From the NCBI GenBank assembly GCA_040437565.1, contig JBDOQK010000001.1:372001-436000 (forward strand): a stretch of DNA of 64,000 nt, read 5' to 3'. Source of the DNA: Albugo candida. Taxonomy: Eukaryota; Oomycota; Peronosporomycetes; Albuginales. Of the stretch, positions 33,036 through 44,995 are shown piece by piece. Both the position numbers and the translations under genes were made by a program. The notes under the pieces were generated by a model. That model was not told the origin of the DNA. It searched no databases and worked only from the letters and a program-made list of their open reading frames with translations. Positions within the stretch are counted from its first letter, which is position 1. Each line of letters begins with the position of its first letter.

Positions 33036-35021
33036 ATGGATGAAGAAACATGTGAAAATCCAAACTTGTGTCTATCGACAGATTCACTGTACGAATCCAG
33101 CGAATGGGTAAAATGCAGTCTCGACTCTATGGAGAGTATTGCAGTTGAAACAGAAAACGAAATAAGGCAACTCGAGTGTTTGTATACTAATAGTATAAGA
33201 AATGCAAATGGCATTGATATCGATAGAAATACTAAAAAAGCTTTGGGTCGTTTTACGATTCGAATTGGAAAAATCACTGAATTTGAGGACATTATTCGGC
33301 AACATCCATTGTTAGCACATGTGAAAGACTCATTACAATTGTACTTAACGGCAACTATCGGTCCTTCGGAAACATGTGAGAAGTTGATGAATCGATGTAA
33401 GCGAAGTAAAGCAGTTTCAATTGTAACAAACAGCCAAATGATTGCATGGGACGAGTTGATTACATTCGAAGGCATCAGGTCAAAAAAAGCAGATGTCAAA
33501 GTAGTCATACTTTGCAAGTCTAAGATGCTTGCAGATATCGCTCTTGGAGAAATCCATTTAAGTTGTATGCAATATCTTGATCAAAAAACACACGCCGGAT
33601 GGTTTTCTGTGAAGGGCTCACCAGTCGATAATAAGCATAAACAGCGCCAAGCCAAATTGCATCTTGAAGTCAGTTTCGAGTATGATGCAATGAGTCGATA
33701 TGAAGAAATATTGAAAGAAAAACGCATGAAGAAGAAGAATTTGGAGGAAGCACTTCAATTATACAGTGAAAATGCACCAAAAGTACAGGCAAACAATCGA
33801 CATCCTGCAGCATTTGGTATAGAAGCTGTCAATTCAGATTTATACATCCCTGGTTTCAAGTTCACCGTTGATGCGCATCATCCTGGAGCAGTTCAAGAAG
33901 CTCCACTTCCAGATAAAAGTCGCGTTGAAACCCCATATGGACGCGGTGTTGTCATTTGTTATCGGAAAGTGTCAAAAATCTATGTTATCCAGCTTGACCC
34001 ACATCTCTCAGGACAGGCATCTTCATGCGCATATTTGCAAAGAGATTTTGTGAGAGATGAACCAGAGTATCCAATTCTTAAGGTTTTTTCAACAGTCTTG
34101 ACGCCATATGGACTTGGTCAAATCGTAGAGATCCGAGAAAAGGATGGATTCGTCGTCGTACAGGCACCATTCGGAAAAGTGTATATCCAAAGAAATGAAA
34201 TTCGGGCGCCTCCAAAGTCCGTTGATACCATGACGACAAAAGAGTTAATAGATGAAGCAGTATCTACCACTGAAAAAGGAAACGAACTTTACAAACAAAG
34301 TAAACTCGACAATGCTGTCTTCACGTATCTGAAATCGCTGGATTATTTAGAACGAGTGAAACAACAAACGGCAACCCACAAACAGAAAGCCATCATACTC
34401 AAGACGATGGTTCGATGCCACCTGAATATAGGCGCTTGCAAGTTGAAGACGGACGCTTTTGAGCACGCAAGTACCGCATGCACTAACGCCATCAATATCC
34501 TCACCATTTTACTGGAAAATCGTAGTGGCCATGTCGTGAATTGGATGGCTCGATTAGGTATTACGGAACAACTTCTTTTCTCAGATTGGCCAGCTAAAGC
34601 GCGCTTCCGTCGAGCCCAGGCCTACGTGAAAATGCACAAGTACAGTGATGCGCGAGAGGATCTAATTGCCGCGATTCGACTTAATCCAAAAGATAAATCG
34701 TGTCGAGTATTGTTGAAGCACGTCAACGTCCTATACTCGGAACAAAAGGATAATGAGAAGCAAACTTGGGGCGGGATTTTCGAGAATGTTGGTGCTGATG
34801 AAAAAGGAAACGAAGAGAAAGAGCAATTTAAAGAAAAGAAAATATTTGGTTCAAGCGACAATGAATTACCTGAGACACGAGCTGAAAATTTGGATGCAAC
34901 AGCTGCTTCAGCGTCTGATGGACACAGCGATATATTCATCAAGACACTCGTCAGCGTGTCAATTTTTTCAGTTTCTGTGGCAACCTTTGCTTTCCTTGCT
35001 TTTAGGCGTAAACATCTGTAA
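33036..35021 (+). CDS. C2-TPR protein with C-terminal membrane anchor
   Basis: This single-exon protein has 661 residues. A C2-like beta domain lies at about 71-215 (GRFTIRIG start, then SLQLYLTATIG and AGWFSVKG). Two repeats built on TPYGxG lie at about 305-390 (TPYGRGVV and TPYGLGQIV, each followed by a hydrophobic strand pattern). Three TPR units lie at about 400-570. The carboxylate-clamp residues of Hsp70/Hsp90 co-chaperones are in place (EKGNELYK, then HLNIG, then KARFRRA). After an acidic linker, a single hydrophobic segment near 635-655 and the basic end FRRKHL look like a tail anchor. Inference: a membrane-anchored co-chaperone that docks Hsp90 or Hsp70 on an organelle surface. I know no named family with this exact order. 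Confidence 0.7.
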   Translation: MDEETCENPNLCLSTDSLYESSEWVKCSLDSMESIAVETENEIRQLECLYTNSIRNANGIDIDRNTKKALGRFTIRIGKITEFEDIIRQHPLLAHVKDSLQLYLTATIGPSETCEKLMNRCKRSKAVSIVTNSQMIAWDELITFEGIRSKKADVKVVILCKSKMLADIALGEIHLSCMQYLDQKTHAGWFSVKGSPVDNKHKQRQAKLHLEVSFEYDAMSRYEEILKEKRMKKKNLEEALQLYSENAPKVQANNRHPAAFGIEAVNSDLYIPGFKFTVDAHHPGAVQEAPLPDKSRVETPYGRGVVICYRKVSKIYVIQLDPHLSGQASSCAYLQRDFVRDEPEYPILKVFSTVLTPYGLGQIVEIREKDGFVVVQAPFGKVYIQRNEIRAPPKSVDTMTTKELIDEAVSTTEKGNELYKQSKLDNAVFTYLKSLDYLERVKQQTATHKQKAIILKTMVRCHLNIGACKLKTDAFEHASTACTNAINILTILLENRSGHVVNWMARLGITEQLLFSDWPAKARFRRAQAYVKMHKYSDAREDLIAAIRLNPKDKSCRVLLKHVNVLYSEQKDNEKQTWGGIFENVGADEKGNEEKEQFKEKKIFGSSDNELPETRAENLDATAASASDGHSDIFIKTLVSVSIFSVSVATFAFLAFRRKHL

Positions 35022-35522
35022 GATAAATAGTAGATTTCTTTCTGAAGGAAGCGGGCATGAAAAAATGTTTCAGTTAGCTCGAGTCATTTCCGCTGCTGAT
35101 TTCTTGTTCGAATTTCAGCTTCAAATTGCATAATGTAAATGACACAAGTGGACGCATAGGGATGTGTGGATGGAAGTGATATACACTGCGTACAAGAAAT
35201 GGCTACATTTCGCTGACGCCATCAGCTTTTCGCGTCCTTGTCGCTTTCGGGTTATGCTGAATGTCCCATATATATATAGTAGACAGTTGATAGTGCCCTA
35301 ATTGCAGGGTACGCGCTCGAAAATTTTGGAGTACCAGGAGACGGTTATGCGCTGGGAGCTTACTTCCAAATTTGTTGTCATTGTCTGTATCTATTCGATG
35401 TGTATACTCAACCAACTGCGCTTGAGAATATTTGAGAAAGTTGATTCATTCTGCAATCTTCCCAGCTGCACAAACATTGCAAAGAGTTGTATTGCATGAG
35501 GCTACAAACATACCCGTGAAAC
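35022..35522. other. Spacer between C2-TPR and PUF genes
   Basis: This is the presumed 3' end of the first gene and 5' region of the second. No motif stands out. Confidence 0.4.
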
Positions 35523-37678
35523 ATGAATCAAGATTTTTTAAGGTCGGATCAAGATAATTGCGGGTTTATAACAGCACTTCCAGCATTCTCAAGCATCTGG
35601 ACCTCAGACGCTTCCGAGGGGTATTTACGTCGAGGTCGCTTTTCACAGAAAGCAGACCCTATTGTTGGTCGACCAACTTGTGCGAATGATCGTCATTGTT
35701 GTATGCCGAGTCAGTACCTCGACGATCCAGTGCAAGAGCGTTTTTCACACAATCTTCGCTCACAAGTAGATACTGAACAGGTAAAAAATTCGAAAGCGTA
35801 CATAGCAAGAAATTATCTCTTTCGTAATCAGGAAATTTACATGAAGACAGCTATGCTGACAGAACATACTGTTGACGACCAACACCCTTCAATTCAGATG
35901 GTATGGTGGATGTGAATAGTAAATCTTATCTTAGCTCGCAGTAATGAATGTGTTAGCAGGATTTAACTGCACCGAGCAGTACCAACAGCGCATATTTTCA
36001 TCAAGACCGACCAAATTTATTTGATGTTGGCTGTCCACAACCACTGTATCAGAAGTCCTGCTTGGCTGGCTCATTTGCCACCCAGCCCGGTGACGAGATT
36101 TGGACCCAGTCTAATTCATTCGGTAAAAGCCCTCGCTCTTGGCCATTCGACTTGTATACGCAAAGTTATGCAGGATGTGAGCATATGCTTTACAAATCCT
36201 TGAATCGGGATCCACAAGCCGAGTGTTTATATACTGCCAATCCTCCACCTAGGGGCTTCAATGCGCATGATTCCAGGCAGCATGTTTACTGTGAGAAGCC
36301 TCCTTTAAATTTGATGGAATCAAATGCTACATACCGCAGAAGTGGCAGTACATCCACCCCTATCTGGAGACCCTGGAACGATAGCTGGTCCATTCCAGTC
36401 CACAAGAATGTTTGTGAACGAGCCTTGAGTCGTAATTCACCCAAAAGAAGAACTTCTTTACCCTCCCCGTCAGGCGTAGAGTCTTGGCATTCTAGCATGG
36501 ATGCATCAAAACATTTTGGTGGAATGTATGACGGACGAACCTCGTACAAAATGAAGCATGCATACCGCAGACCGTGTACACCGGTACACCAACCATCCTT
36601 TCCACATTCCTTGGTGGATGAAGTCAACCAAGAACATCAGAGTTCGATGCGGGAGCTAACATCGATGAAGGGCCATCTACTTGAAATTGCACGAGATCAA
36701 AGTGGCTCCCGATTTATACAATTGAGGTTAGATTTTGCTTCCTCGAATGAGAGAAACGCTGTATTCGAAGAAGCTATACCTCAAGCCTTAGTGCTCATGA
36801 CAGATGTATTTGGGAATTACGTTATTCAGAAGCTTTTTGAACTTGGTACTACCCACCAAAGGCAGCAGCTTATTGGAATGATGAAAAATAACATGGTAGA
36901 ATTAGCGTTGCAGGTTTATGGCTGCCGAGTCATTCAGAAAGCCCTCGAAGTGGTGCATGTTCATGAGAAAGTGACGATACTGCGTGAATTAATTGGACAT
37001 ACAATGCGATGTATTATCGATCAAAATGGAAATCATGTGATCCAAAAATGTATTGAAGTATGTTCGTATAAAAATCACATGAATATGGAAACTGAGCAAT
37101 TACGAGGAGCAGACGTACAATTCATCATTGACGCTTTTATGGGCAATGCTGCAAAGCTATCGACTCATGCGTATGGTTGCCGAGTCATACAGCGTATCTT
37201 GGAACACTGTACATTAGAGCAGACATTACCCTTGGTTGATGAACTCATCTGGAAGTGCCGTGAACTGGTAAAAAACCAGTTTGGAAATTATGTTGTGCAA
37301 CACGTGATCATGCATGGAGCAGACAGTCACCGAGCAATGATCGAATCTATATTACTAGAAGAATTACCGTATTGGAGCATGCACAAGTACGCTAGCAACG
37401 TCGTTGAGACATATCTTGAGCATACTGACGCAGATAAAATTTGCCTAGCGATCGATTCAATACTCGCAACGGATGAAAGCGGCGTCCCGCGAATTTTGCT
37501 AACTATGATGAAACACATGTATGGAAACTACGTGGTTCAGAAATTGCTGGACAAAGCAGATAGCACTTCGCATGCTCGCATACTTGGTATTATCAAAGAA
37601 AACTCGGCATTTCTGGAAAAATTTACATATGGAAGGCATGTCCTCGGTCGATTAAAACGTCTCGAGGGAAGACAGTGA
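35523..37678 (+). CDS. Pumilio/PUF RNA-binding protein, two exons
   Basis: PUF proteins bind 3' UTRs and usually repress mRNAs. Exon 1 is 35523-35900 and exon 2 is 35960-37678, with a 59-nt intron that keeps phase; the protein has 698 residues. The first 360 residues are low in structure and rich in Ser, Pro and Asn. The PUM domain spans about 360-690, with eight repeats. The base-reading triplets are S-R-Q, N-Y-Q, C-R-Q, N-H-Q, C-R-Q, N-Y-Q, S-N-E and N-Y-Q for repeats 1 to 8. By the known PUF code this reads 5'-UGUAUAUA-3', the canonical Pumilio element. Oomycete PUF genes have been tied to sporulation, so that role is possible here. A relic of its last repeat lies inverted just downstream. 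Confidence 0.9.
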
Positions 37679-38249
37679 TAGTGAAATGGTGCAATCACAT
37701 TGTCGTTGGGATTAATGTATGTTGAATGTAATGTAGGACACAGTTCCACTAACCAAAGATCAATAATCAAACAAAGTTTCCGAAATACTCCTTCTACGAG
37801 CTGGATATCAAGATGCTCGCTTTCTCGTTGTATTGTACATTTTAGATTTGATGTGCGTTGTTACTTCATACAATCCGATAAGCTACTTCTGATCTGAACA
37901 TATCATATCAATATCGAGGCAAGCATTTACTCGTAGAATATGATGCGATGCTGCAGAGATTCCTTCATCAAGTAATGGCGACCAGGTGCCTGAGATAAAA
38001 TACTCTGCGGTGACGAATCTTGTTATATCCCGCACGACGAATTCTATCATATACAACACACAAAAACTTTTGCTGATGCATATTTTTTGTCAGAAAAACG
38101 AAAATGCATTTGACACTTGGAAAGAGAATCCTTACCTGAAGCTATCAGAAGCGGAACAATAGAGTACTTGGAGCAAATTCCACAGTAGGATTGCTTGTAC
38201 CTCACAGGCAATCCGAGCAAACATGCAACTGATTGCTTAGATTATCCTA
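37679..38249. other. PUF 3' flank, nothing else recognised
   Basis: No coding pattern is supported. Confidence 0.4.
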
Positions 38250-38531
38250 TCACTTGATTTTCCAGCTTCTGGAGAAGGGATCATTATAAAGCCGGTTATG
38301 TGAACAAGTCACATAGAAGAACAGAGGCCAACTGCCACTGCGAGCCAAATTTGTTCCCCTTCCTTTGATACTACCAGGTATGCAGACATGCGAAGAGCTA
38401 TCTGCTTTGTGCAGCATTTTTTGAATACGATAGCTGCCATACATGTGTTTCATTATAGTGAGCAACGTCAGCGAGACGCTGCGCATTGATATCGGAGGAT
38501 AGCAGCTTGGCCTTACCGCATAATTTAACAT
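38250..38531 (-). pseudogene. Inverted relic of PUF repeat 8
   Basis: The minus-strand reading LLTIMKHMYGSYRIQKMLHK, followed by ADSSSHV, matches the last PUF repeat of the intact gene (LLTMMKHMYGNYVVQKLLDK, then ADSTSHA). About 45 residues align and the similarity then fades. The triplet has drifted from N-Y-Q to S-Y-Q. It is in opposite orientation, about 0.6 kb from the parent 3' end, which suggests an old local inverted duplication. Confidence 0.65.
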
Positions 38532-39640
38532 TCACACCGTTCCGGTCTCATGTTCTGCACAGCCTGGAACATTCCTGTTTTTGAATAGGCAATTACGTTT
38601 CAGAAGTTTGAGGAAGGCAATTATCAGCCGAAAGGTTGAGTGATCTCGAGTAGAGAACATAGTTTCGTGAAGGGAATTTATCCGTCGTCTGAAAAGGTGT
38701 AAAGACAATATTTGTCTATTCTCTATTACCCGATCCAAGATTGGAGCATCCAGCATGATCATGCGGGGAGAATTATTACCTATACCTGACGCGTCAATCA
38801 GTTCTTTGGTGGTAATGAATATCGTTAGCAATAAAACTCATTGGAAGGTTACAAAAGATGGGTTGAGAAACTTCTCAGTAATACGAGATCTCGAGCAGGC
38901 CTGAAATTTCTCAAGATTTGATAAGCTTGGTGTAATTTCTCTCTAATTTCACAAGTACAAGATCAAGACAAATGGGTACTTACAATTCTGTCTAAACGAG
39001 TGATGGCCTCTCACATTACCACGCTATGAAGCTGAAGCAATGGCTTCACATATTCAGGATCTGAACTTGAGAAACTCTCATCATTACCATTTTACTTTGT
39101 AGAGCAGACTTTCTAGCGAGAATTTAAAAGTCAATGAAAGCAGTGCCTACTTATGAGTCCAATCTATTATCGTTAAATAGAACCTATTCAATCACAGAGA
39201 AAAATGAGAGAGAAAAAGGGTCGAGTAACCAGAATTTTGTTTGTATTCAATATAAAAGCATATCATGGAACTCTTTTTCCGGCAACTACGACTATTGCTA
39301 TACGTTACGACAATCGCTAATGTTCCTAAAGATCAGCTTCCTGACTGTAGTCATTCGATCAGATTTGGTTAGACGATAAATTTCGTGAATCTTAGAAATG
39401 TGATAAAATAATGCTACAGAAACACTTGTATCGTGTTATCGCGCCTATCTAATCATCACGTATTTAATAAAGACTAAAATCGTGATATCGAGTGCAACTA
39501 CACGTATGCAAGCTAGCTGACTTGAAACTCTGGCATAGTCGTGTACGTTTTAATCACGATGCAAGCACGCTTAATCACATTCGAAAGTAAGATGAACAAA
39601 AGGATATCCGATACAAGTTTCAAATGCTGGTCTAACATAC
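38532..39640. other. Unassigned DNA
   Basis: A 99-codon minus frame (38532-38831) directly precedes the PUF relic and may be part of the same decayed duplicate, but it shows no PUF pattern. Nothing else is supported. Confidence 0.3.
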
Positions 39641-40398
39641 CTTCAAAACCGTATCTGTACCGATTTTGTCGCAAATTCCACGACGTTATGACCAAGAAAG
39701 TGTCAGGTCTGGTGCTCTTCTTCCGATTAATTTCGTACAGCAACTGAACCTATTTATGAAAGTACATCGCGGTATCAAGTCGAAGGAGCAACGATCAAAA
39801 GGAGGCGTAAGAACTAAATATCAGCACGTTGGAATTGGGTATTTCTGTTTGTTTTTGCTGATGGCAATTTTTGATCAGTTACAAGACTTTACGACAGGAA
39901 TAAAGTCAAAGTGAAAAAAATCACAAGAAAAAGCAGCCAAGACACAGCAAAGAGAGAAGTGAGCCGATACAAAGATTATGAGGATCGCATTAAGAAGCAA
40001 TCTCGGAATCCCCACACTAGAAAACCCATCATCGCGCCGCCTACGTTTCAACTGTATGTTATAATATTCGAAACGTCTCATCTTATTTTTCTTGCAGCCC
40101 GTCAAATGACTCAAGTAATTCAGTGACGCAATCGATCGATTCTGTGAGTCACTTTATCATCCTCGCCGAAATACCTTCTCATAAGTTTGCAAAGGTCGAC
40201 ATGGAAGTCAATAGAAAAACCATTGGTCGATCTAAAGGTAAATTTCACAAGAGATTCGCCTATACCAGCTCCAACGTCTTTACGGTACTGGACGAAGACC
40301 AAGGAAACAACATAAGATCTCTGCAACCTCCATGCATACGACCGGCAACATTTAAACTAGCCGAAATTGTAGCAGACGCTAGCACAACCGCAACATAG
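39641..40398 (+). CDS. Spliced gene of unknown function (5' end unresolved)
   Basis: Two introns with good GT-AG ends, 39807-39878 (72 nt) and 40054-40097 (44 nt, ending in a pyrimidine run and TTGCAG), join exons 39879-40053 and 40098-40398 to an upstream exon ending at 39806. The joined frame stays open and ends at TAG 40396-40398. An earlier intron with its acceptor near 39734 is likely, and the start codon was not found, so the left boundary is approximate. The visible protein is basic in the middle (KVKVKKITRKSSQ and DYEDRIKKQSRNPH) and Ser-rich after it. I recognise no family. The consistent phase across two introns is the main evidence that it is real. Confidence 0.4.
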
Positions 40399-41196
40399 AT
40401 AACGATAGTATATAATACATAATAATAGCTGATCCGGTGATAAGCCCAGTAACTTGAGTAGAGATCATGATGCACTTAGCCGTGGACCAAGACCGATTTT
40501 TTCGATACTCTGATAAAAATGTTCATAATAAGCGTTCGTCCATAGTCTTCTTTGTGCAGGCAGACAATGCGTACATCTTCAGCATCTAAATCATATTATA
40601 CAGCCTTATTGAGTTGTAACGAGTGCGTCGGTGCAAGTATTTGAACCAGATACATGCGTTCGAAAGACCAGATAGAGGTTTTGACTTTTTCCCAGGCGAG
40701 GAAGAAAAAGGTTTTTGCTGATCACACAGTCGTTATGATAATAAGGAAACCACATATTTGTGCGTCCTTTCATGGAACGGATCAGATCAGATAAATTTAG
40801 CATCTTAATTCGTCTTGCTGACATCGCTGAACTGCGGGATTTCCATCTTCATGTGGTTTTGCCAGCAAAACAAAAATTCTACAGAACTGGAGTAACTTCA
40901 TGGCTAAATAGACTATTATCTAACGGATACAAATATCAGTGCTGGATTCTAACAACCTGATCTTTTTTTAGCCAAGACATGTACAATGTCTTGTGTTTGC
41001 CTTAAGCACATAGGAATGTCGACCAAGTCTACATGTGTATCGTAGCGTCTTGGTGCCTGTACCTACATCGTAGTAAAATGCATCTCAAGCCCTCCGATAT
41101 TCATTCAATCAAGCACTTGCGCTACATGACTTTACTCAATGTCTGCATTATCAACTGCTTTGAACGCTGACAGCAATTTATCTTGACTTCTGCTAA
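40399..41196. other. Unassigned DNA left of the LTR element
   Basis: Short frames on both strands have no recognisable motif. Confidence 0.35.
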
Positions 41197-42146
41197 ATCT
41201 GTAACAACCTCCATTGTACATGCATGCATAGTTCATATTTAGTTGGAGAACTGGATTAGCCAATCNNNNNNNNNNNNNNNNNNNNNNNNNNNNNNNNNNN
41301 NNNNNNNNNNNNNNNNNNNNNNNNNNNNNNNNNNNNNNNNNNNNNNNNNNNNNNNNNNNNNNNNNCTCAAAACCGTCGTCAAGAAATCATTGATCTAGCT
41401 ACGAAACATTTCCTTCAGGCTCAGGATCGTCAAAAAAAGTACTACGACAAAAAACGCACTGAGATTACTTTTAAAATCGGAGATTTGGTCATGTTGGATA
41501 CTTGTCGCATTCCTGCAAAACATGTGACACAAGACATTGATGGAAAACGCGCCAAATTAGCTGCTCGCAAAGCTGGACCATTTTAAATTATAAAAATGGT
41601 CAACTCGAATGTTGCGCAATTGAAGCTTCTGCGGAGTATGAGTCTTTTGAACTCTACTTTCAATATTGACGTGCTAAGTCGCTATGTGGGGAATCTACCG
41701 CGATTTTAAATTCGTCCGATTCCGAAATCATTCCGACTTATTTTTGACGAGGACAGTGGTGACACGATGCACATCATTGGGCAGCTTCTCCAGAAGCGTC
41801 AATTCAATCGTAAAACTGAATGGCTCCTGAAATGGCATGTATTACTCGAGTACGAAGCTACATGGGAGCGGGAGAAAGACATCCGTCATATTTCTCATTG
41901 GAATGTTCTCATCGCCGATTTCAAGAAGCGACAACGAGAATTCAATTCCGGGAGGATGTAACAACCTTCATTGTACATGCATGCATTCTTCATATTTAGT
42001 TGGAGAACTGGATTAGCGAATCAGATAGGTGAACCAGGATTCTTTGTTTAAAAAAATCTCACTTTCTTTTTTTTCGCAAATAGAGCTCCGCCAGCAAATA
42101 TCTTCCTTTGCTTCCTCCCCCTTCCTCCTGCCGGCGTTACAAAATC
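41197..42146 (+). mobile_element. Ty3/gypsy LTR retrotransposon, interior missing from the assembly (copy 1)
   Basis: The 5' LTR starts at 41202 (TGTAACAACC) and runs into a 100-N gap (41266-41365). After the gap come the integrase C-terminal region (about 41366-41585) and a chromodomain-like tail ending near 41960 (LLKWHV and EATWE blocks), then the 3' LTR at 41957-42141 ending GTTACA. The 5-bp target duplication aaatc lies at 41197-41201 and 42142-42146. The N run stands in for a body that should be several kb. The visible parts of the two LTRs differ by a few percent, so the insertion is of moderate age. It belongs to the same family as the copy at 62.0-63.1 kb and is broken at least in its visible 3' part. 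Confidence 0.85.
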
Positions 42147-43489
42147 ACTGTTATAATGCACTTTTGTGCACTTATCTTACCCAACGTCTACGAGCTTCAG
42201 TTCAAAATTGTTCATCACGTAACACCGGGCACAATGTATAGCAAAAAGCCCCCAAAATCGAATGTTCACTAGCGGATACTCACGAGCGAAATCATCTTCC
42301 AAGTCAACAAGAAGTACGAATGCTGCATGCCTTTTTGACGAGGAATGCGGTCAACCTATGACCGCTAAATGGACTTCAAAGGTCAAATGTGACCACCGTT
42401 ATATGGCTTCTAGGTGTTCATCGGTCATGAGCAAGCATTTCTTCGTACTCAATCTTCGTCTGGACTGCTTCTCCCACAGTAAGCAATTAATCTAGCATAA
42501 ACATGCTGCATTTATCCTCCCAAGCAGCCAGACTGTTTTTATTGAACTAACGAGAAAATTAGAATTAAGATTGTTCGAATTTGGCATGGTTCTTCTGCTC
42601 ACTAAATCACAAGACCGCTGGATGTAACCTTGATTCTGCTAAAGCGGGAGTTTATGCACTTTATTCGAAACGATAATATCTGCTGCTCAACACAGAGGTC
42701 TATTTGTAATATTCAGGCCTTTTCTGTGAGTCAGATAGGCTGTTTCAAAACTCAATCGAATTTCTAGTGGCATGTTTATACAATGACGACATCCCACTTC
42801 ATGAAGCACGCAACGACTTCTAAAAAATAAAGAAACCCTTTTTCAGTGTTCTCTCGCATCAAGCCCTGGGTGCATATCCTTACCGTTTTTATGTTGCCTA
42901 CAAGTAGCTGTCGTTGCTCAATGCATGCTCAAAATCATGATTTAGCAAACTTTACTATTGATACACTGGTATCCGGTATGCATGCAAAGCCTTCGATATT
43001 GGAAGACATAGTTATTTTATATTTTGATTGAGAAGACAGCATGTTCCACCTCGCGATACATCTTACTCTTATTCAAGATACACCGCATAACAACAACATC
43101 GAAATGTATTCGATAGCACCAGGTCTAGCACCTGCTAATCCTATTGTTACTATTCCTGAAATCTAAGCCATTGATCATCCACTGATCAATTATATTATGA
43201 GTTGAGCAGCTTGTGGCTCAACGCTTGAATAAGAAAAGCCGTCACAATGATGACAAGTGGAGGCCTACGTGAGACTCCTTGGTCACAGATCGTTTGTGAT
43301 CCGAGTAATCAAAAGTAACGTTAACTTTGGCCTACCTGAAGAGAAGCTTCTTTTTACTTCGAGTTTATTTTCTCGGCTGACGAATGTTTCCAATTACATA
43401 ATACTTCTTTGTGAATGCGACTTGAATGTTGAGATGAATAATTCTCTCTCACACAAATTACGAGCGTCCACCTAATGCACTCCCCCTTT
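42147..43489. other. Unassigned DNA
   Basis: No gene or repeat is recognised. Short frames only. Confidence 0.35.
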
Positions 43490-44302
43490 CTTACTCTGAA
43501 AGATACTTTTACTGCTGGTTAGTGTTGCCAAGGTGGCTAAAAGGACAATTCATGAAGTGACGAATAACGCGCCACCATACACTAATTTGCTTCTTCGTTG
43601 ATGCAAGGCTTTTCTTTATCTCCTGCTGCAATGCTTTTAGAATGACTCATCGGTACGCAATCAGCATCATTCATATCGAAAGATGGAATGCGCCTTCCAA
43701 GTTGATCGTAGTATCTCCCATTTAAAATGACAAATTCGGGTTTATACGTTATACCTCGAACAAAGACCTGGTGCTCGCGATATGATCGGCGTTCTGCAAC
43801 GTCTTTTCCGTTGTCTACATATCCATCTACCGCCTTGATCCGTTATTGATTAGATATATATCAATACTGATATAATGGTGTGAGCAATATCTGATATCCC
43901 GATTCGAAATGTGTATATTATTTCAGTCAGAAAACAATGGTGATCTGGAATGCCGTATACACCCAACCTGTCGCGAAAGAACAAACTTAGGAGTGAGAAT
44001 TTACCTGAGATCAAGCCAAGCCAAGCGCTCTATCTAGAATAGTCGGGATTGAGGCGTCGTGATTTACTAGTCAGATGTCTTTATTGAAAATTTATTCCAT
44101 CATGGAAGTTGATGATACTTCCAGCTCGAAAATAGGATATTCCACCATATTTCGAGATCTGAATCAGAATAGTTAGTCACTAAGGTTTCAACGAAACCAT
44201 ACCGGAATACATCTGGGTCAAATTGAATGTCTACCATCGTCTACTAATGTGTCGTTTATAGGGAGAACCAAGTAAACGCATTTACTTCGTCTCGAGCTAG
44301 AT
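43490..44302. repeat. Family X fossil, end fragment
   Basis: The left part (43.50-44.09 kb) matches 7.99-8.60 kb in the same direction. The right part (44.10-44.30 kb) matches 1.60-1.38 kb in reverse. It therefore links those two copies into one family. A LINE 3' end abuts it at about 44303. Confidence 0.55.
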
Positions 44303-44895
44303 TCCGATGGGAAGACTATTTCGACATTATCTCAGATTTATGGCTTGCATTGAAAGCGGTGACACTGCACTTCATATGGACAGATCGGAATCGTCGTTTG
44401 TTCGATCAGCGATCAGCATCTCCGACAGCTCCAGCACTTTCCGTCATTTACACCACGTTTAGTGCGCACGTTCGGTACTTTCGTAGGCAGTGTTACGACC
44501 AAGACGAACGCATTCGGCTTGCAACGGTGCTGAATCAACTAGTACAGCAAGGATCATTTGGTGGATTTTTCAGAAGCCGAAGATCATTACTGCGGGTACG
44601 GCTCAGGCGAGTGGAAAGGCAAGTGCAACTCGGGTCCTAGTCCTAGTTGGATGGCATTGTTCCACCTAGTGGGGCGCACACCAATTAGACAACTACGGTA
44701 GTTTTGGACCATTTTTTCACAACTTTTTACAACTTTCAACATTTATCCGTTACACGATGGATACACTCTCGTACTGTAGTGGTTAACGCTGCCGCACTGC
44801 AGGACTAGCAACGAGGGACATAATATTATCTCTCACAGGTATTTCACGAAACGTTTTTTATATGTATATATGTTATTTAAGATAGCCTAGGCAAC
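44303..44895 (+). mobile_element. LINE 3' end, copy B (5'-truncated)
   Basis: An open frame runs from about 44305 to the stop at 44640 and carries HFIWTDRNRRLF followed by SPTAPALSVIYTTFS, closely matching copy A. The 3' UTR (44641-44895) is shared with the fragment at 48.43-48.70 kb, including the ACGAAACGTTTTTTA block, and runs into an N gap (44896-44995). In this copy the coding end is uninterrupted, so it is younger or better kept than copy A. A tRNA A-box-like TAGTGGTTAACGC lies in its UTR at about 44777. Confidence 0.7.
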
Positions 44896-44995
44896 NNNNN
44901 NNNNNNNNNNNNNNNNNNNNNNNNNNNNNNNNNNNNNNNNNNNNNNNNNNNNNNNNNNNNNNNNNNNNNNNNNNNNNNNNNNNNNNNNNNNNNNN
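44896..44995. other. Assembly gap (100 N), no duplicated flank
   Basis: The end of LINE copy B is hidden here. The right side begins in family X. Confidence 0.8.
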
